Below, one piece after another: positions 36,597-44,558 of a stretch of DNA of 64,000 bases. Origin of the DNA: a candidate division KSB1 bacterium (GTDB lineage: Bacteria > Zhuqueibacterota > Zhuqueibacteria > Zhuqueibacterales > Zhuqueibacteraceae); the NCBI GenBank assembly GCA_034506175.1, contig JAPDQB010000020.1:41895-105894 (forward strand), in the 5' to 3' direction. The notes beneath the pieces are model-generated. The model was not told the DNA's origin, did not search any database, and saw only the letters and a program-made list of their open reading frames with translations. How positions within the stretch are numbered: position 1 is the stretch's first letter; each line of letters starts with the position of its first letter. The position numbers and the translations under genes are program-made.

Positions 36597-37069
36597 AATA
36601 CTTTACTGCCAGGGACGTCATGAATCCGCACGTTATTTCCGTTCCGGCGGATTGGACGCTGGAAGAGCTGGCGCAATTTCTCATCGACAAGGCGATCACC
36701 GGTGCGCCGGTGAAGGACAGCACCGGCAAGCTCATCGGCGTGGTTTCCTTGACCGACATCGTTCGCCACGACAGCCTGGCCGAAATTGATTTGCGCGCTG
36801 ACGAGCCTCACGATTATTACATGCACGGCTGGGAAGACCGGCTCTCGCCGGAAGATTTGGCCTCTTTTCACATCAAAGAAAAACAGCAAGTGACGGTGCG
36901 GGATATCATGACGCCGATGATCTTCAAAGTTGATGAACACACCTCCATCCAGGAAGTGGCGGACACCATGATTGGCGGTCGCGTGCATCGTTTGCTCGTC
37001 ACTCACGAGGGAAAAGTCATCGGCATCGTGACGACGATGGATCTGCTCAAAGCCATTCGGGATTTGTGA
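36593..37069 (+). CDS. CBS-domain protein
   Basis: A 158-residue protein of two CBS domains: 'ARDVMNPHVISVPADWTLEELAQFLID' with 'GAPVKDSTGKLIGVVSLTDIVRH', and 'VRDIMTPMIFKVDEHTSIQEVADTMI' with 'VHRLLVTHEGKVIGIVTTMDLLKAI'. Such pairs bind adenosyl nucleotides and act as energy or redox sensors. A 30-residue linker with 'EPHDYYMHGWEDRLSPEDL' is a family trait. The start is within an AAGGAGG-preceded ATGA overlap with the previous gene. The Nfn genes lie directly downstream. Confidence 0.88.
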   Translation: MKYFTARDVMNPHVISVPADWTLEELAQFLIDKAITGAPVKDSTGKLIGVVSLTDIVRHDSLAEIDLRADEPHDYYMHGWEDRLSPEDLASFHIKEKQQVTVRDIMTPMIFKVDEHTSIQEVADTMIGGRVHRLLVTHEGKVIGIVTTMDLLKAIRDL

Positions 37070-37105
37070 AACGTAAAGCGCAAAACGTAAAAACGTAAGG
37101 TGTAA
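37070..37105 (+). repeat. Heptamer array between CBS gene and nfnA
   Basis: Five units of seven bases ending in TAA or CAA (AACGTAA three times, AGCGCAA, GGTGTAA), with one extra A. The array starts at the CBS stop codon and ends four bases before nfnA. No ordinary Shine-Dalgarno sequence precedes nfnA. Confidence 0.65.
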
Positions 37106-37109
37106 ATTT

Positions 37110-38048
37110 ATGCACAAAATTTTGAGCAAGCAAACCCTTGCCCCGGGAATCAAGCGTTTTGAAGTGATCGCCCCGGAAATTGCGCAGCGCCGCAAAGCCG
37201 GCCAATTCGTCATTTTGCGCGTGCATGAAGAAGGCGAGCGCATTCCGATCACCATCGCTGATGCGAATCCGGCAAAAGGCTCGATCACCCTGATCGTGCA
37301 AGAAGTCGGCATGACCACGCGGCTCATGGGAGAAAAGAAAGCCGGAGAATTTTTGCCGGATGTTTGCGGCCCGCTCGGCGATCCGACGCACATTGAAAAT
37401 TTCGGCCATTGCGTTTGTCTCGCCGGCGGCGTTGGCGTCGCTGAGATTTATCCGGTCGTACAAGCCTTGAAAACTGCGGGAAATCGCGTTACGGCGATCA
37501 TCGGCGCGCGCTCGCACGACTTGCTCATTTTGGAAAATGAAATGCGGCAGGCCGCCAACAAACTCCTCGTCACCACTGATGACGGCAGTTACGGCATTCA
37601 CGGCTTGGTGATCAAACCGCTGCAAGAAATGATGAATCGCGGCGAGAAGATCGACCGCGTGTTTTGCATCGGCCCGGTGCCGATGATGCGCGCCGTCACG
37701 GAGTTGACGCGCCCAACAAAAATTCCCACCATCGTGAGCCTCAATCCCGTCATGGTCGATGGCACCGGCATGTGCGGCGGCTGCCGTGTCACCGTTGGCG
37801 GTAAAATAAAATTCGCCTGCGTCGACGGCCCGGATTTCGACGCGCACGAAGTGGATTTCGACGAGCTGGTGCGCCGGCAGCAGATGTACCGCAGCGAGGA
37901 AAAGGAAGCGCTGGAGCGGTATGTGAAGAGCTTGGAAGAAGGGGAAACTGAGAAGAAGTCGTGTCAAATGGCCGAGATTTTCCAGGCGTTAATGCCGTCA
38001 AACGCAGGGAAAAATTCTGAAAGTTTTCTTGATTCAAAAGCCAATTAA
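37110..38048 (+). CDS. NADH-dependent ferredoxin:NADP+ oxidoreductase, subunit A (NfnA-like)
   Basis: A 312-residue FAD/NAD-binding protein of the ferredoxin-NADP reductase fold. 'FVILRVHEEGERIPITIADAN' binds FAD, and 'CVCLAGGVGVAEIYPVVQALK' is the nucleotide site. The [2Fe-2S] cluster site is 'GTGMCGGCRVTVGGKIKFACVDGPDFD' (about 213-239), with four cysteines. With the next gene it forms the electron-bifurcating Nfn transhydrogenase, or the related sulfide dehydrogenase. The last ~35 residues are a poorly conserved polar tail that runs into the repeat element at 38047. Confidence 0.88.
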   Translation: MHKILSKQTLAPGIKRFEVIAPEIAQRRKAGQFVILRVHEEGERIPITIADANPAKGSITLIVQEVGMTTRLMGEKKAGEFLPDVCGPLGDPTHIENFGHCVCLAGGVGVAEIYPVVQALKTAGNRVTAIIGARSHDLLILENEMRQAANKLLVTTDDGSYGIHGLVIKPLQEMMNRGEKIDRVFCIGPVPMMRAVTELTRPTKIPTIVSLNPVMVDGTGMCGGCRVTVGGKIKFACVDGPDFDAHEVDFDELVRRQQMYRSEEKEALERYVKSLEEGETEKKSCQMAEIFQALMPSNAGKNSESFLDSKAN

Positions 38049-38150
38049 ACACGGAGAAGCCGAGCAAACAGAGAAACACGGAGATCAATAAATGTGTATA
38101 AAAATTTTTCTCCGTGATACTCAGCGAACTCAATTTCTCCGTGTTTTAAA
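38047..38150 (+). repeat. Inverted heptad-type element CACGGAG between the two Nfn genes
   Basis: CACGGAG occurs at 38050 and 38077 and, inverted (CTCCGTG), at 38110 and 38137; in each arm the spacing is 27 bases. AAACACGGAGAA can pair with TTTCTCCGTGTTTT across the element. The inner stretch has GAACTCAATT, which also lies in the loop of the element at 55141. Confidence 0.75.
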
Positions 38151-38247
38151 AAAACTTTGAGCAATCGTTTTAAATCTGTTTGGTTGCGGTTTCAGAAAAA
38201 TACGGATTGAGTTGAAAGTCTATTTTTAACGAGCCGCGGAGAGAAAT

Positions 38248-39639
38248 ATGGCAAAGAAAGTGATTCCGGAAAAAACGCCGATACCCGAGCAGGCGCCCGA
38301 GCTGCGCATCACCAACTTCAACGAAGTCGCGCTTGGTTATAGTGATGATCAAGCGGTATTCGAAGCGAGTCGCTGTTTGCAATGCAAGAAACCGGTTTGC
38401 ATCGCCGGCTGTCCGGTGGGTATTGATATTCCACGCTTCGTCGATATGGTCGCGCACGGCGATTTCAAACGCGCCGTTGAAATCATTCGTGAGAAAAATG
38501 CTTTGCCCGCGGTGTGCGGCCGCGTTTGTCCGCAAGAAAGCCAATGCGAGCTGGTTTGCGTCATGGGCAAAAAATATCAGCCGCTCGCCATTGGCCGGCT
38601 GGAGCGTTTCGTGGCGGATTTTGCGCGCGAGCAGAGCAACGGCGCCCCACTTTTTATTCCGGCAAAAAAGACGGGAAAATCCGTCGCCGTGGTCGGCGGC
38701 GGTCCGGCGGGATTGACGGTTGCCGGTGAGTTGGTACGGCTCGGACACCGCGTCACCGTGTTCGAAGCGTTGCACAAAATCGGCGGCGTGCTGGTTTACG
38801 GCATTCCGGAATTTCGTTTGCCCAAAGCGATTTTGCAAGCCGAAGTCGATCAACTTGCGGCGTTGGGCGTTGAATTTCGCACCAACTACGTCGTCGGCCG
38901 CACCGAAATGGTGGATGAATTGTTGAGCCGTTACAACGCCGTGTTCATCGGCACCGGCGCGGGATTGCCGTATTTTATGAACGTGCCCGGCGAAAATCTC
39001 AACGGCGTTTATTCCGCCAACGAATTTCTCACGCGCCTCAATCTCATGCGCGCGTATCTCTTTCCGCGCTGGGATACGCCGGTCAAAGTCGGCAAGCGTG
39101 TCGCGGTGATCGGCGGCGGCAACACCGCGATGGATGCCGTGCGCACTGCCAAACGCATGGGCGCGGAGCACGCGTATCTGGTTTATCGCCGCTCGCGCAA
39201 CGAGCTGCCGGCACGCGCTGAAGAAGTGCATCACGCCGAAGAGGAAGGCATCGAGTTTCGTTTTCTCGAAGCGCCGGTGGCGGTGAAGGGCGATGCCAAA
39301 GGGTGGGTGACTGGAATCGAGATAATCAAAATGCAACTCGGCGAGCCGGATGAGTCGGGCCGCCGCCGCCCGCTGCCCATCGAAAATTCAAATTATGTTC
39401 TCGAGGTTGACACCGTTGTCGTGGCCATCGGACAAGGCCCGAATCCGCTGATTGCGCAAACGACCCCGGGCTTGAAAACCGGCAAGCACGGCGTGATCGT
39501 GGTTGATCCCGAAACCGGCGCGACCAGCAAACCCGGGGTTTTTGCCGGCGGCGATGTGGCCACCGGCGGCGCCACTGTTATTCTCGCCATGGGCGCGGGC
39601 AAGAAAGCGGCCCAAGCCATTCATGGATTTTTGAGTTGA
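38248..39639 (+). CDS. NfnB-like / NADPH-dependent glutamate synthase small subunit
   Basis: A 463-residue flavoprotein. The N-terminal Fe-S domain has 'RCLQCKKPVCIAGCPVGIDIP' and 'VCGRVCPQESQCELVCVMG' (about residues 44-115), giving two [4Fe-4S] sites. Two Rossmann domains follow: 'VAVVGGGPAGLTVAGELVRLGHRVTVFE' for FAD and 'RVAVIGGGNTAMDAVRTAKRMGAE' for NADPH. 'GVFAGGDVATGGATVI' is the closing motif. Neighbourhood with NfnA, and absence of a glutamate synthase large subunit, favours NfnB over GltD. It makes NADPH from NADH and reduced ferredoxin, or the reverse. Confidence 0.92.
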   Translation: MAKKVIPEKTPIPEQAPELRITNFNEVALGYSDDQAVFEASRCLQCKKPVCIAGCPVGIDIPRFVDMVAHGDFKRAVEIIREKNALPAVCGRVCPQESQCELVCVMGKKYQPLAIGRLERFVADFAREQSNGAPLFIPAKKTGKSVAVVGGGPAGLTVAGELVRLGHRVTVFEALHKIGGVLVYGIPEFRLPKAILQAEVDQLAALGVEFRTNYVVGRTEMVDELLSRYNAVFIGTGAGLPYFMNVPGENLNGVYSANEFLTRLNLMRAYLFPRWDTPVKVGKRVAVIGGGNTAMDAVRTAKRMGAEHAYLVYRRSRNELPARAEEVHHAEEEGIEFRFLEAPVAVKGDAKGWVTGIEIIKMQLGEPDESGRRRPLPIENSNYVLEVDTVVVAIGQGPNPLIAQTTPGLKTGKHGVIVVDPETGATSKPGVFAGGDVATGGATVILAMGAGKKAAQAIHGFLS

Positions 39640-39651
39640 CAAGGATTGAGC

Positions 39652-40170
39652 ATGTGGAGAAGAACAAAACTTGTATCTCTTGCCGTATTGTGTTGCGGCT
39701 TGATGGTTTCACCGATTGGGGCGCAACCATCGTATATTGAAGATTTCCCATCAAGCGCGAACGACACGTTAAAAGCGGTGAGTCTTGACGAGGTGAATAA
39801 AATCGCCAGCCAGCTCATGGCGCCGTGTTGCTGGTCCGGAACAGTGGATTCGCATCAATCACCGGCGGCGGAGGAAATCAAAGTGCAAATCCGTGCGGCT
39901 TTACAACAAGGTTATGCGGAGCGACAGATTCTGGACAACTTCGTGGCGGCGTATGGCGAGCGCATTCTCGCCAAACCCAAAGCCGTGGGGTTCAACTTGA
40001 TGGCGTGGATTCTGCCGGCCATCGCGATCGTGCTCGGCGGCATCGGCGCGTGGAAATTTCTCCGCCACTCTTCGCAACCGCAAGCCGAGATCAGGCCTGC
40101 CAAGCCGGCGCCCAGCGATGATCCTTATGCGCAACGCCTGGAGCGCGAGTTGGAGGCGTTTGATAAGTAG
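39652..40170 (+). CDS. CcmH-like cytochrome c biogenesis protein
   Basis: A 172-residue exported protein with a signal peptide ('LVSLAVLCCGLMVSPIGA'). A CcmH/NrfF-type helical domain follows at about residues 45-105 ('EVNKIASQLMAPCCWSGTVDSHQSP', 'IRAALQQGYAERQILDNFVAAYGERILAKP'). A membrane helix ('LMAWILPAIAIVLGGIGAW') and an acidic cytoplasmic tail end it. The thiol motif is adjacent cysteines 'CC' where CcmH usually has CxxC. It likely reduces apocytochrome c thiols for haem ligation. TTG at 39646 is an alternative start. Confidence 0.75.
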   Translation: MWRRTKLVSLAVLCCGLMVSPIGAQPSYIEDFPSSANDTLKAVSLDEVNKIASQLMAPCCWSGTVDSHQSPAAEEIKVQIRAALQQGYAERQILDNFVAAYGERILAKPKAVGFNLMAWILPAIAIVLGGIGAWKFLRHSSQPQAEIRPAKPAPSDDPYAQRLERELEAFDK

Positions 40171-40197
40171 ACATGATAAATTTTGAGTGAAAAAAAC

Positions 40198-40674
40198 ATG
40201 TTCAAAAAAATTCTCAAATGGGGCGCTTTGACGATTCTGGGATTGTTCATTATCATTCAACTCATTCCTTACGGTCGCGCCCACTCCAATCCGCCGGTGC
40301 GCATGGAACCGCAGTGGGATAGTCCCCAAACGCGTGAATTGGCGAAGCGCGCTTGCTTTGATTGCCATAGTAACGAAACGGTGTGGCCGTGGTACAGCAA
40401 CGTCGCGCCGGTGTCGTGGCTGGTGCAGCGTGATGTCGAAAAAGCGCGGCAGCAGCTTAACTTTTCCGAGTGGGATCGTCCGGAAAACGAGGCCGGAGAA
40501 GCCGCCGAACAAATAAAAAAGGGCGAAATGCCGTTGTGGTTCTATGTCCCGCTGCATCCCTCGGCCAGGCTTTCCGCCGGCGAAAAGCAAGCTCTCATTC
40601 GCGGCTTGCAGGCAACCATCGGCGACCACGAGGAGGAAAACGGTGAAATCGAGGAATCGGATGAGCATGAGTAG
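40198..40674 (+). CDS. Haem-binding-domain protein (Haem_bd family)
   Basis: A 158-residue protein with one N-terminal membrane helix ('ILKWGALTILGLFIIIQLIPYG'). The Haem_bd domain follows: 'RACFDCHSNETVWPWYSNVAPVSWLV', where CFDCH is a c-type haem site, then 'DVEKARQQLNFSEW' and 'MPLWFYVPLHPSARLS'. An acidic tail ends it. Anchored periplasmic mono-haem protein, probably matured by the CcmH-like neighbour. A TTG at 40183 adds five residues. Confidence 0.85.
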   Translation: MFKKILKWGALTILGLFIIIQLIPYGRAHSNPPVRMEPQWDSPQTRELAKRACFDCHSNETVWPWYSNVAPVSWLVQRDVEKARQQLNFSEWDRPENEAGEAAEQIKKGEMPLWFYVPLHPSARLSAGEKQALIRGLQATIGDHEEENGEIEESDEHE

Positions 40675-40702
40675 AAACTTGCGAACACGCTCGGGGGAAT
40701 GA

Positions 40703-41482
40703 ATGGACAAAGCCGAGCTGCTTTACTGGACAACGTTGACCGGAATTTTGAGCGCGCTTGCCACCGGCCTCGGCGCGATTCCGGTGGCTTATATTCGCAA
40801 CCGTTCCCAAGTCGTCAAAGCCTTTGCCAGCGCGGTGGCCGCGGGGATGATGATCTCGGCGTCGGTTTTTTCGCTGGCGCAGGAAGGCATTGCCTTGAAA
40901 GTCAAACGGCCCTCCGCGCCGTATGAAGTCATCTTGGGATTATTGCTGGGAGCGGCATTTTTCTGGTTGGTTGAAAAATTTTTTGAAAATCGCGATCTGC
41001 ATTTTGGCGACATTGGCAAAGGCGCGACGAAAAGAGGCTTCCTTATTTTCGTTGCCATGTTCATCCACTCGATTCCGGAGGGCGTTGCCATTGGCGTCGG
41101 CTTCGGCACCGGCGATTTCAATTTTGGCTTGATCATGGCGCTGGCGATTTCGGTGCACAACATTCCGGAAGGCATCGCCATCTCGCTGCCGCTGCGCGCT
41201 GAAGGCGTTTCCATTTGGATGTGCGCCTTGCTCTCCATTCTTTCGAGCATTCCGCAGCCGCTATTCGCACCGCCGGCGGCGATGGCGGTGTGGCTCTTTG
41301 AGCCGTTACTGGCGTTGGGCTTGGGTTTTGCCGGCGGTGCGATGATTTATCTGACGGTCGCCGAGCTGATTCCCGAAGCGTTGGAAAATGGCGGCAAGGG
41401 CCTCACTGCATGGGGTGTGATGGCAGGCCTGGCGGGAATGTTATTAGTGACCAGTTTGTTGAACCTTCTCAATGGAACATAA
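40703..41482 (+). CDS. ZIP family divalent metal transporter
   Basis: A 259-residue membrane protein with about eight helices. The metal-path motifs are 'HSIPEGVAIGVGFGTGD' in helix 4 and 'HNIPEGIAISLPL' in helix 5. The loop between helices 3 and 4 is short and has 'RDLHFGD'. It resembles ZupT/GufA proteins, which carry zinc, iron or manganese into the cytoplasm. It closes the cytochrome/haem cluster and may supply metal. Confidence 0.9.
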   Translation: MDKAELLYWTTLTGILSALATGLGAIPVAYIRNRSQVVKAFASAVAAGMMISASVFSLAQEGIALKVKRPSAPYEVILGLLLGAAFFWLVEKFFENRDLHFGDIGKGATKRGFLIFVAMFIHSIPEGVAIGVGFGTGDFNFGLIMALAISVHNIPEGIAISLPLRAEGVSIWMCALLSILSSIPQPLFAPPAAMAVWLFEPLLALGLGFAGGAMIYLTVAELIPEALENGGKGLTAWGVMAGLAGMLLVTSLLNLLNGT

Positions 41483-41510
41483 TTCGTAAAAAGTAACTCG
41501 TAAAAAATCG
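41483..41510 (+). repeat. Short heptamer array after the ZIP gene
   Basis: Four units: TTCGTAA, AAAGTAA, CTCGTAA and AAAATCG. Three end in GTAA, like units of the array at 37070. No inverted arm is seen. Confidence 0.5.
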
Positions 41511-41641
41511 TTGTCGGACGCTGAATTGTAACCTTGCGTCATTGGCGTGCATCTAATCACAAGAAGGGGAAATGGCTTGTTCTGTCAAAAATGGAGTCTC
41601 GAAAAACATGAAATGAAAACAAATTGAATAAGGAGAAAACC

Positions 41642-42919
41642 ATGGTGAAATGCAACTTCCAATCAAAGGGCATTCTTGTCATCACGATTTTACTTATGGC
41701 GACTGGCCATCTTTTTTCTCAATCTTGGATATCCCAAATCAGCGGAACTACAAATGTTTTAGAAGCCGTATGGTTTAAGGATGCTCAAAACGGCTGGGCG
41801 GTCGGAAATTCCGGGACTTCTCTCTTCACAACCAACCATGGACAGACCTGGAACGCCGTCAGGTTGACCACGGAGGACTTAAAAGACGTCGCTTTTTTTG
41901 ATCAATCAACCGGACTTATCGTTGGCGATAACGGTCGAATTTTTCGAACGACCAATGGTGGCGCCAACTGGACACAAGTTTCCAGTGGTACCAGCAGCAA
42001 CATTATCGCCGTGGCGTTTGGTGCGGGCGGCATGGCTTACGCGGCTGGACGTGAAGGCGTCATTTTGCGGTCAACTGACTTCGGTGCTAATTGGAGGGTT
42101 GTGGAAACCGGTACTGTCCGTTATCGAGGCATCGTTGCCAACGGCACGCAGAACGCCTGGGTAGTCGGTGAAGGAGGTAAACTGAAAATCACAACTGATG
42201 GCGGTTTAAACTGGATTGAAAAAGCCAGCGGGACTTCGAGCGATTTGCACGACGTATTTTTCTTGAGCACCACGGAAGGTTGGATCGCTGGCCAAAATGA
42301 TGTGTTACGTTACTCCAATGATGGCGGTAATTCCTGGACATCCCGAAACAGTGGCATCAATGTCGGTTTGGAAGCAGTTTATTTCCTCAATTCAAACGAC
42401 GGCTGGGCGGTGGGAAGTGGCGGTCGCATTTTCAAAACCGTGAATGGGGGCCTGAATTGGACAACCGAGCCCAGCGGCACAACGAATGAAATAAACGATG
42501 TTTTCTTTTTGAATGCTGCCAATGGCTGGGCAGTTGGAGATAATGGCACAATACTTTACCGCAACATTGCAACCGGGATTGGCGACAATGCCGGCTTGAA
42601 TGATCTACTTGCTGATTTCAGTCTTGAACCGAATTACCCTAATCCGTTCTGGAGCCAAGCGGCCTCCCGGCTTGCAGAAAATACCGAAACAAAAATTCGG
42701 TTCACCCTGCCTCGGGCGGTTCAGCTTAAACTGGAAATTTACAACTTGCAGGGGCAAAGAGTTCGCGTCTTGGTAAATGGCCAATTGCCAGGTGGCCGTC
42801 ATACAGCCGCTTGGGACGGCAGAGATGATTCCGGACGCGCACTCAATTCCGGCGTTTATTGGTGCCGCATTGAGGCAGAGGCATTTACAAAAACCCAACG
42901 CGTGATATTGCTGAAATAA
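41642..42919 (+). CDS. Secreted YCF48/BNR-type propeller with sorting-like tail
   Basis: A 425-residue exported protein; the signal ends after 'LMATGHLFSQ'. About seven repeats of the Ycf48-like/BNR kind follow ('AVWFKDAQNGWAVGNSGT', 'VAFFDQSTGLIVGDNGRIFRTTNGGANW', 'VYFLNSNDGWAVGSGGRIFKTVNGGLNW'). The last ~95 residues are a FlgD-like/type IX sorting-like domain ('LEPNYPNPFWSQ', 'IYNLQGQRVRVLVNG', 'AWDGRDDSGRALNSGVYWCRI'). Function unknown; probably at the cell surface. SD AAGGAG lies seven bases before the ATG. Confidence 0.85.
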   Translation: MVKCNFQSKGILVITILLMATGHLFSQSWISQISGTTNVLEAVWFKDAQNGWAVGNSGTSLFTTNHGQTWNAVRLTTEDLKDVAFFDQSTGLIVGDNGRIFRTTNGGANWTQVSSGTSSNIIAVAFGAGGMAYAAGREGVILRSTDFGANWRVVETGTVRYRGIVANGTQNAWVVGEGGKLKITTDGGLNWIEKASGTSSDLHDVFFLSTTEGWIAGQNDVLRYSNDGGNSWTSRNSGINVGLEAVYFLNSNDGWAVGSGGRIFKTVNGGLNWTTEPSGTTNEINDVFFLNAANGWAVGDNGTILYRNIATGIGDNAGLNDLLADFSLEPNYPNPFWSQAASRLAENTETKIRFTLPRAVQLKLEIYNLQGQRVRVLVNGQLPGGRHTAAWDGRDDSGRALNSGVYWCRIEAEAFTKTQRVILLK

Positions 42920-42975
42920 TGTTTGAAAGTGACCAACAATGGATTTTTTAACGACCTTCTTGATTAGAGTTTTTC

Positions 42976-43404
42976 ATGAATACTTTTTGTTCAGCTCGCC
43001 CTGTCATCCTTTCAATTTTTTCGGCGCTCTTGTTTGCGATCGTTTCCCTTGACGCGATTGGCGCGCCGCAAGATACCGTCAAGCGCGTTACGGCAAAGCA
43101 AGCCAGAGCCTTGCTGGAAAAAGACACGACCATCGTGGTTCTTGATGTCCGCACACCGGAAGAGTTCACGAGCCAGACCGGACATTTGCCGCGCGCGATC
43201 AACATACCGGTGCAAGAGCTGGAACAGCGCTGGCGCGAGCTGGAGAAATACCGCTCACGCGAAATTTTGGTTTATTGCCGCTCCGGCAATCGCAGCACGC
43301 GCGCCAGCGGCATTTTGCAGAACAAAAAATTCAAGCTTATCCACCTGGATGGCGGCATCTTGCAGTGGAATGCTGAATCGCCGCCGGCAAAAGAGAAAAA
43401 ATGA
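42976..43404 (+). CDS. Exported rhodanese-like sulfurtransferase
   Basis: A 142-residue single-domain rhodanese with a signal peptide ('ILSIFSALLFAIVSLDAIGA'). The domain has 'VVLDVRTPEEFTSQTGHLPRAINIPV' and the active-site loop 'CRSGNRS' (cysteine about residue 105). It can move sulfane sulfur, and its periplasmic placement suits sulfide or cyanide detoxification. The stop overlaps the next start (ATGA). Confidence 0.9.
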   Translation: MNTFCSARPVILSIFSALLFAIVSLDAIGAPQDTVKRVTAKQARALLEKDTTIVVLDVRTPEEFTSQTGHLPRAINIPVQELEQRWRELEKYRSREILVYCRSGNRSTRASGILQNKKFKLIHLDGGILQWNAESPPAKEKK

Positions 43405-43628
43405 TGTCAACGAGACGGCGTAGGGATAGCATCATAAAATACAAGATTTGGGCTTGGACAAAAAGGTTGTTGCCGGTTGTCATCGGCGCAACGGCAGGCT
43501 ATGCCTATTATTATTTCATCGGCTGTGTTTCGGGCACATGCCCGATTACCAGCAATCCGTGGATCAGCACCGCCTACGGCGCGTTGTTGGGATTTTTCAT
43601 ATTGCCTTCGCGCAAAAAACGGGAATAG
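43401..43628 (+). CDS. DUF6132 small membrane protein
   Basis: 75 residues with two hydrophobic stretches ('LLPVVIGATAGYAYYYFIG', 'AYGALLGFFILP') and the motif 'GCVSGTCPITSNPW' that marks the DUF6132 family. Such proteins are often found next to rhodaneses and thioredoxins. The two cysteines suggest thiol chemistry; role unknown. Overlaps the rhodanese stop by four bases. Confidence 0.75.
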   Translation: MMSTRRRRDSIIKYKIWAWTKRLLPVVIGATAGYAYYYFIGCVSGTCPITSNPWISTAYGALLGFFILPSRKKRE

Positions 43629-43640
43629 AGGAGTATTTTC

Positions 43641-44024
43641 ATGAGTTATTATTTTGCCAAACCGACGACATATTCTTTTGATGAGGCCATCGCGCGCGTC
43701 ACCGACGAGCTGAAAAAAGAGGGTTTCGGCTTGCTCACCGAGATCGACGTGAAAGAGACATTGAAGAAAAAACTGAACGCCGACTTTCGCCGCTACAAAA
43801 TTCTGGGCGCGTGCAACCCGCCGTTTGCTCATCAGGCGCTGCAAGCGGAAGAGTACATCGGCGCCATGCTGCCGTGCAACGTCATCGTGCAGGAGAAAGG
43901 CAGTGGGGTTGAAGTCGCCGCGGTCGATCCGGTGGCCTCGATGGCCGGGGTCAAAAACGACAAGCTTGCCGGCATTGCCGAGCAAGTGCGTGGCAAGCTG
44001 GTAAATGTCATCAAAAATGTTTGA
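43641..44024 (+). CDS. DUF302 domain protein
   Basis: A 127-residue protein; nearly all is the DUF302 domain ('YSFDEAIARVTDELKKEGFGLLTEIDV', 'GACNPPFAHQALQAEEYIGAMLPCNVIV'). DUF302 proteins occur in sulfur and redox gene sets; no activity is proved. Two cysteines lie in conserved places. SD GAGGAG is present ahead of the ATG. Confidence 0.85.
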   Translation: MSYYFAKPTTYSFDEAIARVTDELKKEGFGLLTEIDVKETLKKKLNADFRRYKILGACNPPFAHQALQAEEYIGAMLPCNVIVQEKGSGVEVAAVDPVASMAGVKNDKLAGIAEQVRGKLVNVIKNV

Positions 44025-44035
44025 GGAGAGCAAAT

Positions 44036-44461
44036 ATGAACAAGCAAACATTGATCGACCATTTGAATGAAGATCTCGCCGGCGAGCTCGGCGCGATCAT
44101 TCAATACTTGACCTACGCCGCCAAAGCCAGCGGGCCATTTCGGCCGCAGCTTGCGCAATTTTTCTCGGCAGAAATTGCGGACGAGCAACTGCACGCGCAA
44201 TTTCTCGCCAACAAAATCGTCGCCCTCGGCGGCGAACCAACCACCAAGCCGCGTCCGGTGCCGGCGGCGCGCAACAACCGTGAAATGTTGGAAGCCGTTT
44301 TGGCCGCGGAACGGCAAGCCACCAAAGATTACACCCAGCGCGCCAAAGAGGCCGAAGAGTTTGGTGACAAGGGCTTGATGGTACAGCTCGAAGACATGGT
44401 ACGCGACGAGAGCGGACATTCCGAAGAAACTGAACGAATTTTGCGCGATTGGCCGCTCTAA
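44036..44461 (+). CDS. Ferritin-like (bacterioferritin/Dps-type) protein
   Basis: A 141-residue four-helix protein with di-iron-like ligands: 'EDLAGELGAIIQYLTYA' (E in helix A), 'EIADEQLHAQFLANKI' (ExxH) and 'EDMVRDESGHSEETERIL' (ExxH). It resembles the ferritin-like domain linked with bacterioferritin and rubrerythrin, and may store iron or remove peroxide. It is preceded by GAGGAG and lies 11 bases after the DUF302 stop. Confidence 0.85.
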   Translation: MNKQTLIDHLNEDLAGELGAIIQYLTYAAKASGPFRPQLAQFFSAEIADEQLHAQFLANKIVALGGEPTTKPRPVPAARNNREMLEAVLAAERQATKDYTQRAKEAEEFGDKGLMVQLEDMVRDESGHSEETERILRDWPL

Positions 44462-44463
44462 TA

Positions 44464-44541
44464 TGCAGAGGGCGGAGGGCTTATAGCGCCAAATGCTAAT
44501 TGCACGCTAGGCCCCATGCCCTCCGCTCCAAGCCCTCCGCC
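44464..44541 (+). repeat. Heptamer array with inverted arms upstream of cydA
   Basis: Eleven consecutive seven-base units, each holding a GC dinucleotide in the same phase. Bases 44471-44482 (GGCGGAGGGCTT) pair perfectly with 44530-44541 (AAGCCCTCCGCC). It fills almost all the space between the ferritin-like gene and the cydA ribosome site. Confidence 0.75.
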
Positions 44542-44558
44542 CAAAAAAGGAGGTTGCC

